From an uncultured Collinsella sp. (GTDB lineage: Bacteria > Actinomycetota > Coriobacteriia > Coriobacteriales > Coriobacteriaceae): a DNA stretch of 44,271 nucleotides. The stretch is taken from assembly GCA_900540905.1 (NCBI GenBank), contig UQHR01000016.1, forward strand, positions 1 to 44,271, written 5' to 3'. The notes beneath the pieces were generated by a model. It was not told the DNA's origin. It saw only the letters and a list, made by a program, of their open reading frames with translations, and searched no databases. A program made the position numbers and the translations under genes. Positions within the stretch are counted from its first letter, which is position 1; each line of letters starts with the position of its first letter. Positions 7,145 through 15,614 of the stretch are shown here, one piece after another.

Positions 7145-8536
7145 ATGATGGACGCTATGGATACTCAGAACCCAACATATTCCGATGATGAGCTGACTGC
7201 CGCGCTCGCCGAGCACCTGGCGTCGTTTGACCGCGATGACAGCTATCGCGTGGAACGCGTGCTAAAGCGCTCGGACGTTGAGACAACCGAACTCGTGTGC
7301 TTTGAGGGTTCTGGTGGAGGGTCGCTCGGCCCCTTTGTCCGCAAACGCATCGATGCTTCGGCCCAGATTGGCGGGGCATATGAGCGCCTGTTTGCGGCCC
7401 AGCGTGCCGGACGGCGTTTTGAGCACCTGCCCCGGATTGTCGATTGCCGCCGTGCGGGCGACGAGCTTGACGTGGTGATGGAATACATTGAAGGCGAGAC
7501 GCTCGAGGCCTTGGTGGGACGTTTGGGTGCGACCCCCGATTATGCGCGCGGGTTGTTTCCGGCCCTGTGTGATGCGGTGGCAGAGCTCCATGCTGGATTT
7601 GGCGAGGTGGGGAAAGCGCCGGCTCCGATTATCCATCGCGACCTTAAACCTTCGAACATCATCGTGTCGGGCGTGAGATATGCCGCCGATGCCGGCATGA
7701 CCTTCTCGTCGCTGGTGATTATTGACCTGGGAATCGCGCGCGCTTGGCGCGAAGGCGCCGATGCCGATACCGTCAAGTTTGGCACACGGCCCTACGCGCC
7801 ACCCGAGCAGTATGGGTTTGGGCAGACGAGCGTGCGAAGCGATGCGTACGCGCTGGGCGCCCTGCTGTTCTTCTGCTTGACGGGGCTCGATCCAAAACCG
7901 GGGCTCGACATGCGCGAACAATGCGAGATGCGCGGCGTTCCCGCTCCACTGGCCGATGTCATTTGCATGGCGATGGCGCTCGACCCGGCCAAGCGTTTTG
8001 CGAGCGCGGGGGCGTTGGGACGGGCGACGCGCGCGGCATATGACCTGAGTTGCCCTGTGCGGCCTCCTGCGCCTGCGCCTCTCTGCACCCCGGCCTCAGA
8101 GACGGTATTAACGCCCCAAGGGCCCCAGGGCTCCGCAGGGCTTCCTAAGCCTGCCGCCTCCGCCGCACTCGGTCTGCTTTCTCGCATTCCGGAGCCTCTG
8201 GGGCGCATTTGGAATACGCTTGTCTGCCTCTCGCTGCTTGTATTCTTTGCCGGAAGCCACTTTGCCGTTTTTCACCCCACCGGAGCAAACCAAAGCTATC
8301 CGACCTGGCTTCTTATAATCGAGTACTTTTTCTTTGTCGATGGCCTTATGGTGCTTATGCATTTTGCGCTGCTCGACAAGCGCCGCCTTCGTCGGCGATT
8401 CACGCTGCTTGACAGCTATCGCGGCAAGAAGCTCGCGAAGCTCTGGCTCAAGGCATTGGGCGTGCTGCTCCTATGCATGATCGTCATAGTTGCGGTTGCC
8501 AATGCGACCGGTGTTGTTGACACCTCCACTGCCTAA
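7145..8536 (+). CDS. Membrane-anchored Ser/Thr protein kinase
   Basis: A 463-residue bacterial Hanks-type kinase. The kinase domain spans roughly residues 30-290: the VRKRID lysine strand, YIEGETLEALVG hinge region, catalytic loop IIHRDLKPSN, metal-binding VIIDLGIAR (DLG instead of DFG), and activation segment GTRPYAPPEQYG with SDAYALGALLFFCLTG. A Pro-rich linker follows, then three hydrophobic segments (about 350-370, 385-405 and 430-455), placing the catalytic domain in the cytoplasm. There is no PASTA domain, so it is not PknB-like. Three in-frame ATGs (7145, 7148, 7157) compete and none has a good SD. It probably works with the HTH protein just upstream. Confidence 0.88.
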   Translation: MMDAMDTQNPTYSDDELTAALAEHLASFDRDDSYRVERVLKRSDVETTELVCFEGSGGGSLGPFVRKRIDASAQIGGAYERLFAAQRAGRRFEHLPRIVDCRRAGDELDVVMEYIEGETLEALVGRLGATPDYARGLFPALCDAVAELHAGFGEVGKAPAPIIHRDLKPSNIIVSGVRYAADAGMTFSSLVIIDLGIARAWREGADADTVKFGTRPYAPPEQYGFGQTSVRSDAYALGALLFFCLTGLDPKPGLDMREQCEMRGVPAPLADVICMAMALDPAKRFASAGALGRATRAAYDLSCPVRPPAPAPLCTPASETVLTPQGPQGSAGLPKPAASAALGLLSRIPEPLGRIWNTLVCLSLLVFFAGSHFAVFHPTGANQSYPTWLLIIEYFFFVDGLMVLMHFALLDKRRLRRRFTLLDSYRGKKLAKLWLKALGVLLLCMIVIVAVANATGVVDTSTA

Positions 8537-8540
8537 AAGA

Positions 8541-8562
8541 AAAGGGCCCGTCGGGGCCCTTT
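8541..8562. terminator. Bidirectional terminator between convergent genes
   Basis: AAAGGGCCC (8541-8549), loop GTCG, GGGCCCTTT (8554-8562): a 9-bp perfect stem with A-tract and T-tract at its ends. It serves the kinase gene on the plus strand and the wall hydrolase on the minus strand, whose stop is 11 bases away. Confidence 0.85.
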
Positions 8563-8572
8563 ACAGTTGCGC

Positions 8573-9706
8573 TTAGATGCGGTTCATCTGAGCGGCGACC
8601 TTGTTGTACCAGTCCTGCCACGTGGGCGGGCAGTACTTTTTGGCCGCTGCAGGGGTAAGGGTGGAGCCGTAGTTGGCACCCAGATAGGCAACATGAGCGG
8701 AGATGCCCTCGCTCCAGCTGCCAAAGCTGCGCCAACCGCCGCCACGAGCGCTCCAGCCCCAGGCGTTGTAGGAATTGGCGCAATAAGTGCCCTTGGTGCT
8801 CTCGATGCAGGCGATGGCGGGGGACCAACGGGGGTCGACACCGGTATTCCAAGCGGCGACGGCAAAGTTATAGCCCTGGCCTGCCATGGGGGAGCCGGCG
8901 AGATAATTGTCGATGCGGCTCGTCCACTCATTAATGAACGAATCGTAATCGGAACTACCGGTATTGGCGTTGTTCACCGTGGTGTCGATGGTGGTGTTGG
9001 TGTTGGTGGCCTGGCTGCTGGAATTGCTGCCGCTTACGCCCTCGCCCGAGAGCTTTTCGGCGGCAGCGGCCTTATCGGCCTCAAGCTTGGCAAGCTCGGC
9101 GGCATTTTCCTGCTCGGCTTTTGCCTGCGCCTCGCTGCGGAGCTGCTGGGCCTGCGCCAGCGCATCCTCGGCGTTTTTCTGCTCAGCCTCAAGCTGAGAC
9201 TTGGCCTGCTGGAGCTCAGCCTTGTTCTGCTCGAGTTCGGTTTGCATGTTATTGAGCTCTTCGATCTCGTCGACGCTCGAGCTCGTGATCTGGTTGGTGT
9301 ATTTGCAGGTCGTGATGAACTCACCCAGGCTCTGCGCGTTGACCAGGAAGCTCACGATGGGATTGGTGCCCTTCTGATACTTGTACAGATCGCGCATGGC
9401 GGAGCTTGCCTTGGCCTGCTGCTCGGGAAGCTTAGCCTCGATTTCCTCGATGCTTACCTCATTGGAGTCAATCTGCTTTTGCAGGTCATCGAGTTTTGTG
9501 CGGGCGTCATTGTAGGCGCTCGTGGCGGCTTCGATCTTCTGCTGGGCTGCGGAAAGCTGGTCCTGCGTTGCCTGCGAGGCGGCATACGCCGCAACGGGGG
9601 AGAGCATCGGCGTGGCCGTCAGCGTAACGGCGAGCGCGGCACTCGTGATGATACGAGCCGGCTTCGACGCAATGAGCGCTGCGTTGCGATGATTCGAATG
9701 CTGCAT
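8573..9706 (-). CDS. Secreted coiled-coil peptidoglycan hydrolase-like protein
   Basis: A 377-residue exported protein. A signal peptide (hydrophobic IITSAALAVTLTATPMLSPVAAYA, cleavage after AYA) is followed by a long coiled coil (about residues 45-215, rich in Ala/Glu/Gln/Lys, resembling the PcsB/CwlO-type N-terminal domain). A Ser/Thr/Asn-rich linker follows, then a C-terminal domain (about 270-377) containing PAIACIESTKGTY and YNAWGWSARGGGWRSF. The Glu in ACIEST sits where lysozyme-like glucosaminidases place the catalytic acid. It probably cleaves cell-wall glycan, with the coiled coil for recruitment or autoinhibition. The ATG at 9706 is chosen for its AGGG site six bases upstream; a TTG at 9721 is weaker. 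Confidence 0.8.
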   Translation of the reverse strand: MQHSNHRNAALIASKPARIITSAALAVTLTATPMLSPVAAYAASQATQDQLSAAQQKIEAATSAYNDARTKLDDLQKQIDSNEVSIEEIEAKLPEQQAKASSAMRDLYKYQKGTNPIVSFLVNAQSLGEFITTCKYTNQITSSSVDEIEELNNMQTELEQNKAELQQAKSQLEAEQKNAEDALAQAQQLRSEAQAKAEQENAAELAKLEADKAAAAEKLSGEGVSGSNSSSQATNTNTTIDTTVNNANTGSSDYDSFINEWTSRIDNYLAGSPMAGQGYNFAVAAWNTGVDPRWSPAIACIESTKGTYCANSYNAWGWSARGGGWRSFGSWSEGISAHVAYLGANYGSTLTPAAAKKYCPPTWQDWYNKVAAQMNRI

Positions 9707-9764
9707 CCAGTCCCTCTGCAATCAATCGTAGGTTATGGTTCGAACGGTATTCTACTACTGCTTT

Positions 9765-9873
9765 CGACCTCAACTTGAACCTTAAAGGTTCCAAAGGGTC
9801 AAGTTGAACTTGAGGCTTTGGCTTTGACCTGCAGTTATGATGAATTGTTGAGAAACCATAGAGTTCAACTTTA
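9765..9873. promoter_or_regulatory. Cluster of TCAAGTTGA-type half sites upstream of the wall hydrolase
   Basis: The 234-bp gap between the wall hydrolase (minus) and the MOSC gene holds a palindrome CAAGTTGAACTTG (9800-9812), a second palindrome GAACCTTAAAGGTTC (9777-9791), CAACTTGA (9771-9778) and GTTCAACTTT (9863-9872). A TAGAAT -10-like hexamer for the hydrolase lies at about 9749-9754 on the minus strand. The repeated half sites look like binding sites for a dimeric regulator, perhaps of wall stress. A similar TTCAAGTTCAA lies at 5988-5998 before the lipoprotein. Confidence 0.45.
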
Positions 9874-9940
9874 ACGTTACGGGGGCCTGTTTGAGAGGAG
9901 TTTAGGGCTGTAAAAGCTATCTCAACGTGGGGTTTTACAG

Positions 9941-10573
9941 CTACAGCGCGCCCTCCTGACGAGCCTGCTCAATCTCTTCGAGGGCTTCGGCAGGGGTGAA
10001 CGAACAGGTGCCGTCGCCGAGTTTGACTACCTGGATATCGTCGCCGATATGGACCTCTCCGCCCTTTAGTACCACGCCAAAAACGCCCTCGTGGGGAAAG
10101 ATGCAGTCGCCAGCGAGATAGTAGATGGCACAGCGGGTGTGGCAGACCTTGCCGATCTGACTGATTTCGACCAGGACATCGTTGCCAATCTTGAGCTGCG
10201 TTCCCAGGGGGAGCGAGAGCAGGTTGATGCCCTGGGTTGTGAAGTTCTCGCCAAAGTCGCCCTCGTGCACATCGAGCCCGCGCGCCTGCGCCGTCTGGAT
10301 AGACTCTGCAGCTAAAAAGGAAACCTGGCGGTGCCAATGCCCGGCGTGCGCATCGGAGACGAGGCCAAATTGCTCTATAACGGTGTCGTGCCCGTCGGCG
10401 ACGGGTGACTTACGCGTGCCTTTGTACTTCGACGTGTTGATTGAGACGATACGGGCAGGCCCGTTGTAAGCATCGTTTGCGGTGCGTAGGGGAGCTGCCG
10501 TCCGGGCACGATCCGCAAGTTCGCGCTTGGCGGCGTCAATGATGGGGTTGTTGATCGGATGGGCCTGGGGCAC
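9941..10573 (-). CDS. MOSC domain protein
   Basis: A 210-residue stand-alone MOSC-domain protein (the molybdenum cofactor sulfurase C-terminal fold). Visible features are the opening strand ARIVSINTSK, GLVSDAHAGHWHRQVS, the conserved GDFGENFTTQGINL segment, and the Cys-containing GKVCHTRCAIYY, whose cysteines resemble the sulfur-carrying site of this family. MOSC proteins handle activated sulfur for metal-sulfur cofactors or reduce N-hydroxylated compounds. The GTG start at 10573 has AAAGGTG six bases upstream. No molybdopterin genes are visible nearby, so the partner enzyme is unknown. Confidence 0.85.
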   Translation of the reverse strand: MPQAHPINNPIIDAAKRELADRARTAAPLRTANDAYNGPARIVSINTSKYKGTRKSPVADGHDTVIEQFGLVSDAHAGHWHRQVSFLAAESIQTAQARGLDVHEGDFGENFTTQGINLLSLPLGTQLKIGNDVLVEISQIGKVCHTRCAIYYLAGDCIFPHEGVFGVVLKGGEVHIGDDIQVVKLGDGTCSFTPAEALEEIEQARQEGAL

Positions 10574-10805
10574 GGTGCACCTTTCGACGGGGCGGGCAAC
10601 ATGTTGAATCCTACAACAATGGTAGGTTCATTGCCCATTGTCATACAACGGTGAGCGCCGTCTTCGTGCTGGCCTTCGTGCTGGACAATTACGTTGATTG
10701 CCATAGATACGGTGGAGCTTTGGGCGCCGGCGGCTTGGCACGCTAGAATAAATCAGTTGCGCAAAGACCGCCCGTTGTGTGGGCAGTTCATGATAGGAAG
10801 TTTCC

Positions 10806-12062
10806 ATGGCATTGCAATTTACAGAGCGCGAGTTCATTCCCGTGCTGCTCGGTGGCGACATCAACGCCTATTCGGTGGCGCGTGCCTTCTACGAGGAGTA
10901 CCAGGTCAAGAGTCTGGTCTTTGGCAAGTATCAGACGGGTCCCGCGTACCGCAGCCAGATTATCGACTACACGCCCAACGTGGATATCGATACCATGCCC
11001 GTGATGCTCAAAACCGTCAACGGCATTGCCCAAGCGCATGCCGATAAGACGATTGTCCTTGTGGGCTGTGGTGACAACTATGTTGCCCTCGTGGCTCAGG
11101 CCAAGGATGCCCATGAGTTGGCGGATAACATCGTCGCGCCTTACGCTCCCTATAGCATGCTTGAGCAGTGCCAGAAGAAGGAGATCTTCTACGAGCTGTG
11201 CGAGAAGCATGGCGTGCCCTATCCGCACACGTTTACCTTTACCAAGGCGATGCTCAATGCCCAGGGTGAGGCGCCTGCCGAAGTGCTCGACCAGATCGAT
11301 TTTCCCTACCCGATGATTCTGAAGCCTTCTGATGGCATCATGTGGTGGCAGCACGAGTTCGAGGGCCAGAAGAAGGCCTATGAGATTGCCGACCGCGCCG
11401 AGCTGGAACAGGTCATTCGCGATTCGTATGCCAGCGGCTACACTGACGACCTGATCTTGCAGGACCGCGTGCCCGGTAACGACGAGTACATGCGCGTGCT
11501 CACCAGCTATTCCGACCGCAACGGCAAGGTGCGCATGATGTGCCTGGGCCATGTGCTGCTCGAGGAGCATCAGCCCCACGGTGTCGGCAACCATGCCTGT
11601 ATCATTACCGAGCCCAACGACGAGCTCATGGACGGCGTGCGCAAGTTGCTCGAGGACCTTCACTTTGTGGGCTATTCCAACTTTGACGTTAAGTACGACG
11701 AGCGCGACGGCTCGTTTAAGTTCTTCGATTTCAACACGCGCCAGGGCCGCAGCAACTACTACGTCACTAACAGTGGCTTTAACGTTGCCAAGTATGTGGT
11801 GGACGAGTATGTGTTCAACCGTCCATTTGAGCCGGAGTTTGTGACGGCTCAGGACGAGGCCCTGTGGATGGTCGTCCCCATGGGCGTCGTCGACAAGTAC
11901 GTCAAGGATCCCGAGCTGCGCGCTAAGGTGCATCGTCTGGACAAGGAGGGCAAGGGCGCCGACCCTTCGTTTATGAAGGGCGACTTTGTCTTTAACCGCT
12001 GGCTGCGCATGTGGCACACCAAGCTGCGCCACTTTAAGCTGTTCAAGACGTATTACAAGTAG
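10806..12062 (+). CDS. ATP-grasp ligase, probable D-aspartate ligase
   Basis: A 418-residue ATP-grasp enzyme. The N-terminal domain begins FIPVLLGGDINAYSVARAFYEEY and contains IVLVGCGDNY. The central region has FPYPMILKPSDGIMWW and LILQDRVPGNDEYM (nucleotide-binding lysine and acidic hinge). The C-terminal part has NFDVKYDERDGSFKFFDFNTRQGRSNYY, supplying the metal-binding Asp/Asn. This resembles carboxylate-amine ligases such as the D-Asp ligase that adds D-aspartate to the peptidoglycan stem peptide as a cross-bridge. An Asp/Glu racemase begins 84 bp downstream, which could supply D-Asp and supports this role. A different amino-acid ligase substrate cannot be excluded. A TAGAAT -10-like box lies at 10744-10749. 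Confidence 0.75.
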   Translation: MALQFTEREFIPVLLGGDINAYSVARAFYEEYQVKSLVFGKYQTGPAYRSQIIDYTPNVDIDTMPVMLKTVNGIAQAHADKTIVLVGCGDNYVALVAQAKDAHELADNIVAPYAPYSMLEQCQKKEIFYELCEKHGVPYPHTFTFTKAMLNAQGEAPAEVLDQIDFPYPMILKPSDGIMWWQHEFEGQKKAYEIADRAELEQVIRDSYASGYTDDLILQDRVPGNDEYMRVLTSYSDRNGKVRMMCLGHVLLEEHQPHGVGNHACIITEPNDELMDGVRKLLEDLHFVGYSNFDVKYDERDGSFKFFDFNTRQGRSNYYVTNSGFNVAKYVVDEYVFNRPFEPEFVTAQDEALWMVVPMGVVDKYVKDPELRAKVHRLDKEGKGADPSFMKGDFVFNRWLRMWHTKLRHFKLFKTYYK

Positions 12063-12146
12063 ATGAGCGCGGCGCCCGTCCGGTTTGCATCGGGCGGGCG
12101 CGGGTATGATACGCGCAATTGCGCAAGCGTCACCAAGGAGGCGGCG

Positions 12147-12893
12147 ATGGAAAAGCTGGGAGTTATCGGCGGCATGGGCGCCGAAGCCACGTCGTATTAC
12201 TACGACCAGGTGGTGCGTCATACGGCTGCTGCCTGCGATCAAGAACATATCGACATGGTGGTGCTCTCCAAGTCGACCATGCCCGACCGCACGCTGGCCA
12301 TTAAGACCGGCGAGCATGCCAAGCTGCTGGCGACCATGAAAGAGTGTGCCCAGGCACTCGAGTCGCTGGGCTGTGCGCACATTGCCATTCCCTGCAACAC
12401 GTCGCACTACTTCTACGACCAGATCCAGTCGTTTACGAAGGTGCCGATTATCCACATGCCGCGTGAGTCGGTGCGCTATGCTCTGGCCGGTGCGGTGATG
12501 GGGGAGTGCGAGTTCGATCCCAACCTGAGTATGCCGGCCGAGCCGGTGCACAAGATTGGCATTATGGGAACCGATGGCACCGTGGGCGCGGGAGTCTACG
12601 GCCGCGAATGTAAGGCTGCGGGTGTTGAGGTTGTCTATCCCAGCGAGAAACGTCAGAACGATGTGATGTCGCTTATCTACGATGATGTGAAGGCCGGGCG
12701 TGAGCCCGATATGGATAAGTTCGACCGCGTGATGTGGGAGTTTGCCCGTAGCGGCTGCGACCGCGTCATTCTGGCCTGCACCGAGCTCTCGGTGCTGCAA
12801 AAGTACCGAGAGATGCCCGAGATCACCCTCGACGCCATGGATGTCCTGGTGCGCGAATCCATCATCCGCAGCGGCGCCCCCTACCGCCTCTAG
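12147..12893 (+). CDS. Aspartate/glutamate racemase family protein
   Basis: A 248-residue cofactor-independent racemase. It has the opening motif GVIGGMGAEAT and the two cysteine motifs that act as opposed acid/base pair, IPCNTSHYF (about residue 82) and ILACTELS (about 211). These are hallmarks of the Asp/Glu/hydantoin racemase superfamily. Next to an ATP-grasp D-Asp-type ligase, aspartate is the likely substrate. The ATG at 12147 has a strong AAGGAGG five bases upstream; an in-frame ATG at 12063 would add 28 residues with no family similarity. A GC hairpin (about 12070-12099) and a TATGAT box (12105-12110) upstream could give the gene its own transcript. Confidence 0.87.
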   Translation: MEKLGVIGGMGAEATSYYYDQVVRHTAAACDQEHIDMVVLSKSTMPDRTLAIKTGEHAKLLATMKECAQALESLGCAHIAIPCNTSHYFYDQIQSFTKVPIIHMPRESVRYALAGAVMGECEFDPNLSMPAEPVHKIGIMGTDGTVGAGVYGRECKAAGVEVVYPSEKRQNDVMSLIYDDVKAGREPDMDKFDRVMWEFARSGCDRVILACTELSVLQKYREMPEITLDAMDVLVRESIIRSGAPYRL

Positions 12894-12952
12894 TTTCCGG
12901 CCTGCCAAAAAGGGACAGGTTAATTTTGGTAGGTTTTATCTGGTGAAACAGT

Positions 12953-12990
12953 AAAGGCCTCGGCTCGTTTGGTGCGAGCCGAGGCCTTTT
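12953..12990. terminator. Bidirectional terminator, racemase / ecfT
   Basis: A 15-bp perfect stem (12953-12967 and 12975-12989) around a 7-base loop begins with AAA and ends with TTTT. It separates the plus-strand racemase from the minus-strand ecfT. The preceding stretch 12904-12950 (AAAAGGGACAGGTTAAT...) is non-coding and resembles a degraded repeat end. Confidence 0.9.
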
Positions 12991-13018
12991 GCGTTGGGCG
13001 GTTGCTGTCGGTGGTGAA

Positions 13019-13765
13019 CTAGAACAGGAAGCCGATGGCGATGAGGGCGATACTGACGATGAGCACGGCGATGTCCAGGCCCTTGATGGGGTAGCGCTTG
13101 TACGAGCTGGCGCGCGTACGCAGATAGAAGCCGCGCTGTTCTGCCGCCAAGGCGGTGGCGTCGGTCTTGCCCACGCTCGAGATGAGCAGTGGCACACACA
13201 GTGGCAGCATGAGCTTAAGCTTCTTGATGGGGTTCTTGGTGTCGTACTCGACGCCGCGTGCGGTCTGCGCCTCCATGATGGCGTTCATCTCCTGACCAAA
13301 CACCGGCACAAAGCGCAGCGCCGTGGTAAAGGTGAAGGCATAGCGATACGGCACGTGCAGCACCTCGACGCAGGCGTTGGCAAGGTCATTGAGCTTGGTC
13401 ACCATGAGCATGAGGATGAGTGGTAACGCCACACCCAGCAGGCGCAGACAGGCCTTCGATCCTGTGACGAGGCCCGTGTCGGTGATAAAACCCCACACCA
13501 CGTTGCCATCGCGCATAAAGGCCAGCTGGAGCACCAGCATGATAAGCGCGAGCGGAATCAGCAACTTGAGCAGCGAGAACAGACGGTCGACGATGCCGGC
13601 ATAGGCGCCCAGCGCAAGGGTGAGTGCCAAAAAGCCCAGCAGCGCCACGTAGGTGTCGGACAAGAAGATGCCGACGATGATGGCGGCGGCGAGGCCCAGT
13701 TTGACGACGGGATTCAGGCTATGCAGCAGCGTATCGCCCGGCATGTAGTCGATGACGTTAACCAC
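13019..13765 (-). CDS. ecfT: ECF transporter transmembrane protein EcfT
   Basis: A 248-residue polytopic membrane protein with the EcfT layout. The opening is YMPGDTLLHSLNPVVKLG, then four or more hydrophobic helices, then the cytoplasmic coupling motifs IMEAQTARGVEY and LAAEQRGFYLR (the two Ala-Arg-Gly-type signatures that contact the ATPases). It links the ATPases to the substrate-binding S component. The GTG at 13765 was chosen because it is preceded by AAGGAG at 10 bases and gives the usual short N-terminus; it overlaps the ATPase gene by 8 bp. An ATG at 13798 with a GAGG site would add 11 residues. Confidence 0.9.
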   Translation of the reverse strand: MVNVIDYMPGDTLLHSLNPVVKLGLAAAIIVGIFLSDTYVALLGFLALTLALGAYAGIVDRLFSLLKLLIPLALIMLVLQLAFMRDGNVVWGFITDTGLVTGSKACLRLLGVALPLILMLMVTKLNDLANACVEVLHVPYRYAFTFTTALRFVPVFGQEMNAIMEAQTARGVEYDTKNPIKKLKLMLPLCVPLLISSVGKTDATALAAEQRGFYLRTRASSYKRYPIKGLDIAVLIVSIALIAIGFLF

Positions 13766-15509
13766 GGTGGACCATCTCCTTGGTAATTCGAACGACATCG
13801 GTGACCTCGCTCACCTGCGCAAAAGCGGGGGAGACGGAGGATGCCAAGCGGCGCGAGAGTTCAATGACCTGGGGCGGCTCCACGTAGGCACGCTGCATGA
13901 GCTCGATATTCGAGAACAGCTCGTGCGTGCGTCCGCGGTCGAGGATACGGCCGTCGGCCATCACAACGATGCGCTCGGCAAAGTCGGAAACGACTTCCAT
14001 ATCGTGGCAGACCATGATCACGGCGCAGCCGCGCTCTGCCATGGTGCGCACCGTTTCCATGACGGTCATGCACTCACGGTAGTCAAGGCCGCTCGTGGGC
14101 TCGTCGAGCACTACAATCTTGGGCTCAACCACTACGACGGAGGCGAGCGCCACCATTTGTCGCTGGCCGCGCGAAAGCGAGAAAGGCGCCTCGTCGGCGG
14201 GCAGGCCAAAGCGGTCGATGACGAGCTGGGCACGACGCAGGGCCTCGGCGCGGTCGATGCCGGCAAGCTCCAGGCCAAAAGCGACCTCGTCGAGCACGGT
14301 ATCCTTGCAGATCTGGCGGTCGGGGTTTTGGAAGAGCGTTGCGACCTCGCGGGCGATGCGGCTCGTGGGGACTGCGGCGGTGTCCAAGCCCGTAACGCGC
14401 ACGCTGCCCGAGGCGGGTTTAAGCAAGCCCGTGAGCAGTTTGGTAAGCGTGGTCTTGCCGGCGCCGTTTTGGCCGACAATGCCCACGAGCTCGCCGGGGT
14501 AGAGCGTCAGACTAAGGTCGTGTACGGCGGCGCCGCCATTGGGATAGGCAAACTCAACATGATCGAAGGTGAGCACGGGTTCGGCGTCCTTGGCATGAGG
14601 GCGCAACGACGGGGCATGCGGGGAGCCTGCGGGCGCTTGGGCGTCGCTGGCGGCGTGCGCGGGGTCGACGATGCCCGAAATCAGGTGCTCGGCCTCATCG
14701 ACATTCAAGCAAGGGGTGCCGCTTGCCAGGCCATCGGCTGCGAGACTATTGAAGATGCGTGTGACGCGGGGGCAGTCGACGCCGATGGCGCGGAGCTCAT
14801 CGGCGTGTGCGAAGACCTCGTGCGGCTCGCCCTGTAGCGCGATTTCGCCATGATTGAGCACGAGCACGCGGTTGCAATACTCCGAAAGCAGGGCGACTTT
14901 TTGCTCAACGACGACGATGGTGATTCCAAGTGTGCGGTTTGCCTCACGCAGCGTCTCGAAGACCAACGTGGAGCTGGCGGGGTCGAGTGCCGCGGTGGGC
15001 TCGTCGAGAACCAAGACGCGCGGACGCATGGCGAGGATGGCGGCGATGGCTACCTTTTGCTTCTGTCCGCCCGAGAGGGTGGCGATCTCGCGGTCGCGCA
15101 GGTCGCTGATGCCGACGGTCTCGAGCGTTTCGCTCACGCGCTGCTCGATCTGGTCGTGGGGAACGCCAAAGTTCTCGAGGCCAAAGAGCATCTCGTCCTC
15201 GACGACCGAAGCGACCATCTGCGTGTCGATATCCTGCAGCACACTGCCGACGATTTGCGACACGTCGGTCAGCGAGACCTCGCAGGTGTCGTGGCCGTCA
15301 ACCATGACGGACCCAAAGAACGTGCCGGTGTAGTGGTGGGGCACGGCACCCGACAGGCAGGCGGCAAGCGTGGACTTGCCGGCGCCCGATGGTCCGATGA
15401 TGCCGATGAAATCTCCCTTGTTCACGCTGAGCGAGATGTGGCTGAGCGCCTGCTCGGTCTGCGTGCCATAGGAGAACGAGACATCGTCGACGTTGATGAT
15501 CGTTTCCAT
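13758..15509 (-). CDS. ecfA: Fused double ATPase of an ECF transporter
   Basis: One 583-residue protein carries two ABC ATPase domains. Domain 1 (about 1-240) has Walker A GPSGAGKSTL, signature LSGGQKQK and Walker B VLVLDEPTAALD. Domain 2 (about 305-560) has GQNGAGKTTL, signature LSRGQRQM (Arg in place of Gly) and IVVLDEPTSGLD. A linker rich in Ala, Pro and His joins them. It powers import with EcfT and an S component. The EcfA1/EcfA2 pair is usually encoded by two genes; fused forms are known. The order S component, ATPase, EcfT in one direction suggests one operon dedicated to the upstream S component. The ATG follows AAAGG by six bases. Confidence 0.93.
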   Translation of the reverse strand: METIINVDDVSFSYGTQTEQALSHISLSVNKGDFIGIIGPSGAGKSTLAACLSGAVPHHYTGTFFGSVMVDGHDTCEVSLTDVSQIVGSVLQDIDTQMVASVVEDEMLFGLENFGVPHDQIEQRVSETLETVGISDLRDREIATLSGGQKQKVAIAAILAMRPRVLVLDEPTAALDPASSTLVFETLREANRTLGITIVVVEQKVALLSEYCNRVLVLNHGEIALQGEPHEVFAHADELRAIGVDCPRVTRIFNSLAADGLASGTPCLNVDEAEHLISGIVDPAHAASDAQAPAGSPHAPSLRPHAKDAEPVLTFDHVEFAYPNGGAAVHDLSLTLYPGELVGIVGQNGAGKTTLTKLLTGLLKPASGSVRVTGLDTAAVPTSRIAREVATLFQNPDRQICKDTVLDEVAFGLELAGIDRAEALRRAQLVIDRFGLPADEAPFSLSRGQRQMVALASVVVVEPKIVVLDEPTSGLDYRECMTVMETVRTMAERGCAVIMVCHDMEVVSDFAERIVVMADGRILDRGRTHELFSNIELMQRAYVEPPQVIELSRRLASSVSPAFAQVSEVTDVVRITKEMVHRG

Positions 15510-15527
15510 GGATACCTTTCATAGTCA

Positions 15528-15571
15528 TTGGGGACGTTCTTTAATGACTAGTCGTTTAAGAACGTCCCCAA
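15528..15571. repeat. REP-like palindrome between trpP-like gene and ecfA
   Basis: TTGGGGACGTTCTT (15528-15541) and its exact complement (15558-15571) form a 14-bp stem around a loop containing GACTAGTC. A third, diverged copy of the unit (CTAGTCGTTTGGGACAGTC) follows at about 15575-15593. Repeated GGGACGTTCTT/GGGACAGTC units recall REP-type palindromes moved by tyrosine-1 (RAYT) transposases; no transposase is present. In the transcript it would sit between the S component and the ATPase. Confidence 0.6.
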
Positions 15572-15614
15572 GAGCTAGTCGTTTGGGACAGTCTTTGATG
15601 GTGAAGCACGGAGA

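Noticed and set aside
10788..12908. A 706-codon open frame on the minus strand opposite the ATP-grasp and racemase genes
   Set aside because: It spans two well-supported genes in antisense; high-GC third positions commonly leave such frames open, and its product is low-complexity His/Val/Gly-rich.
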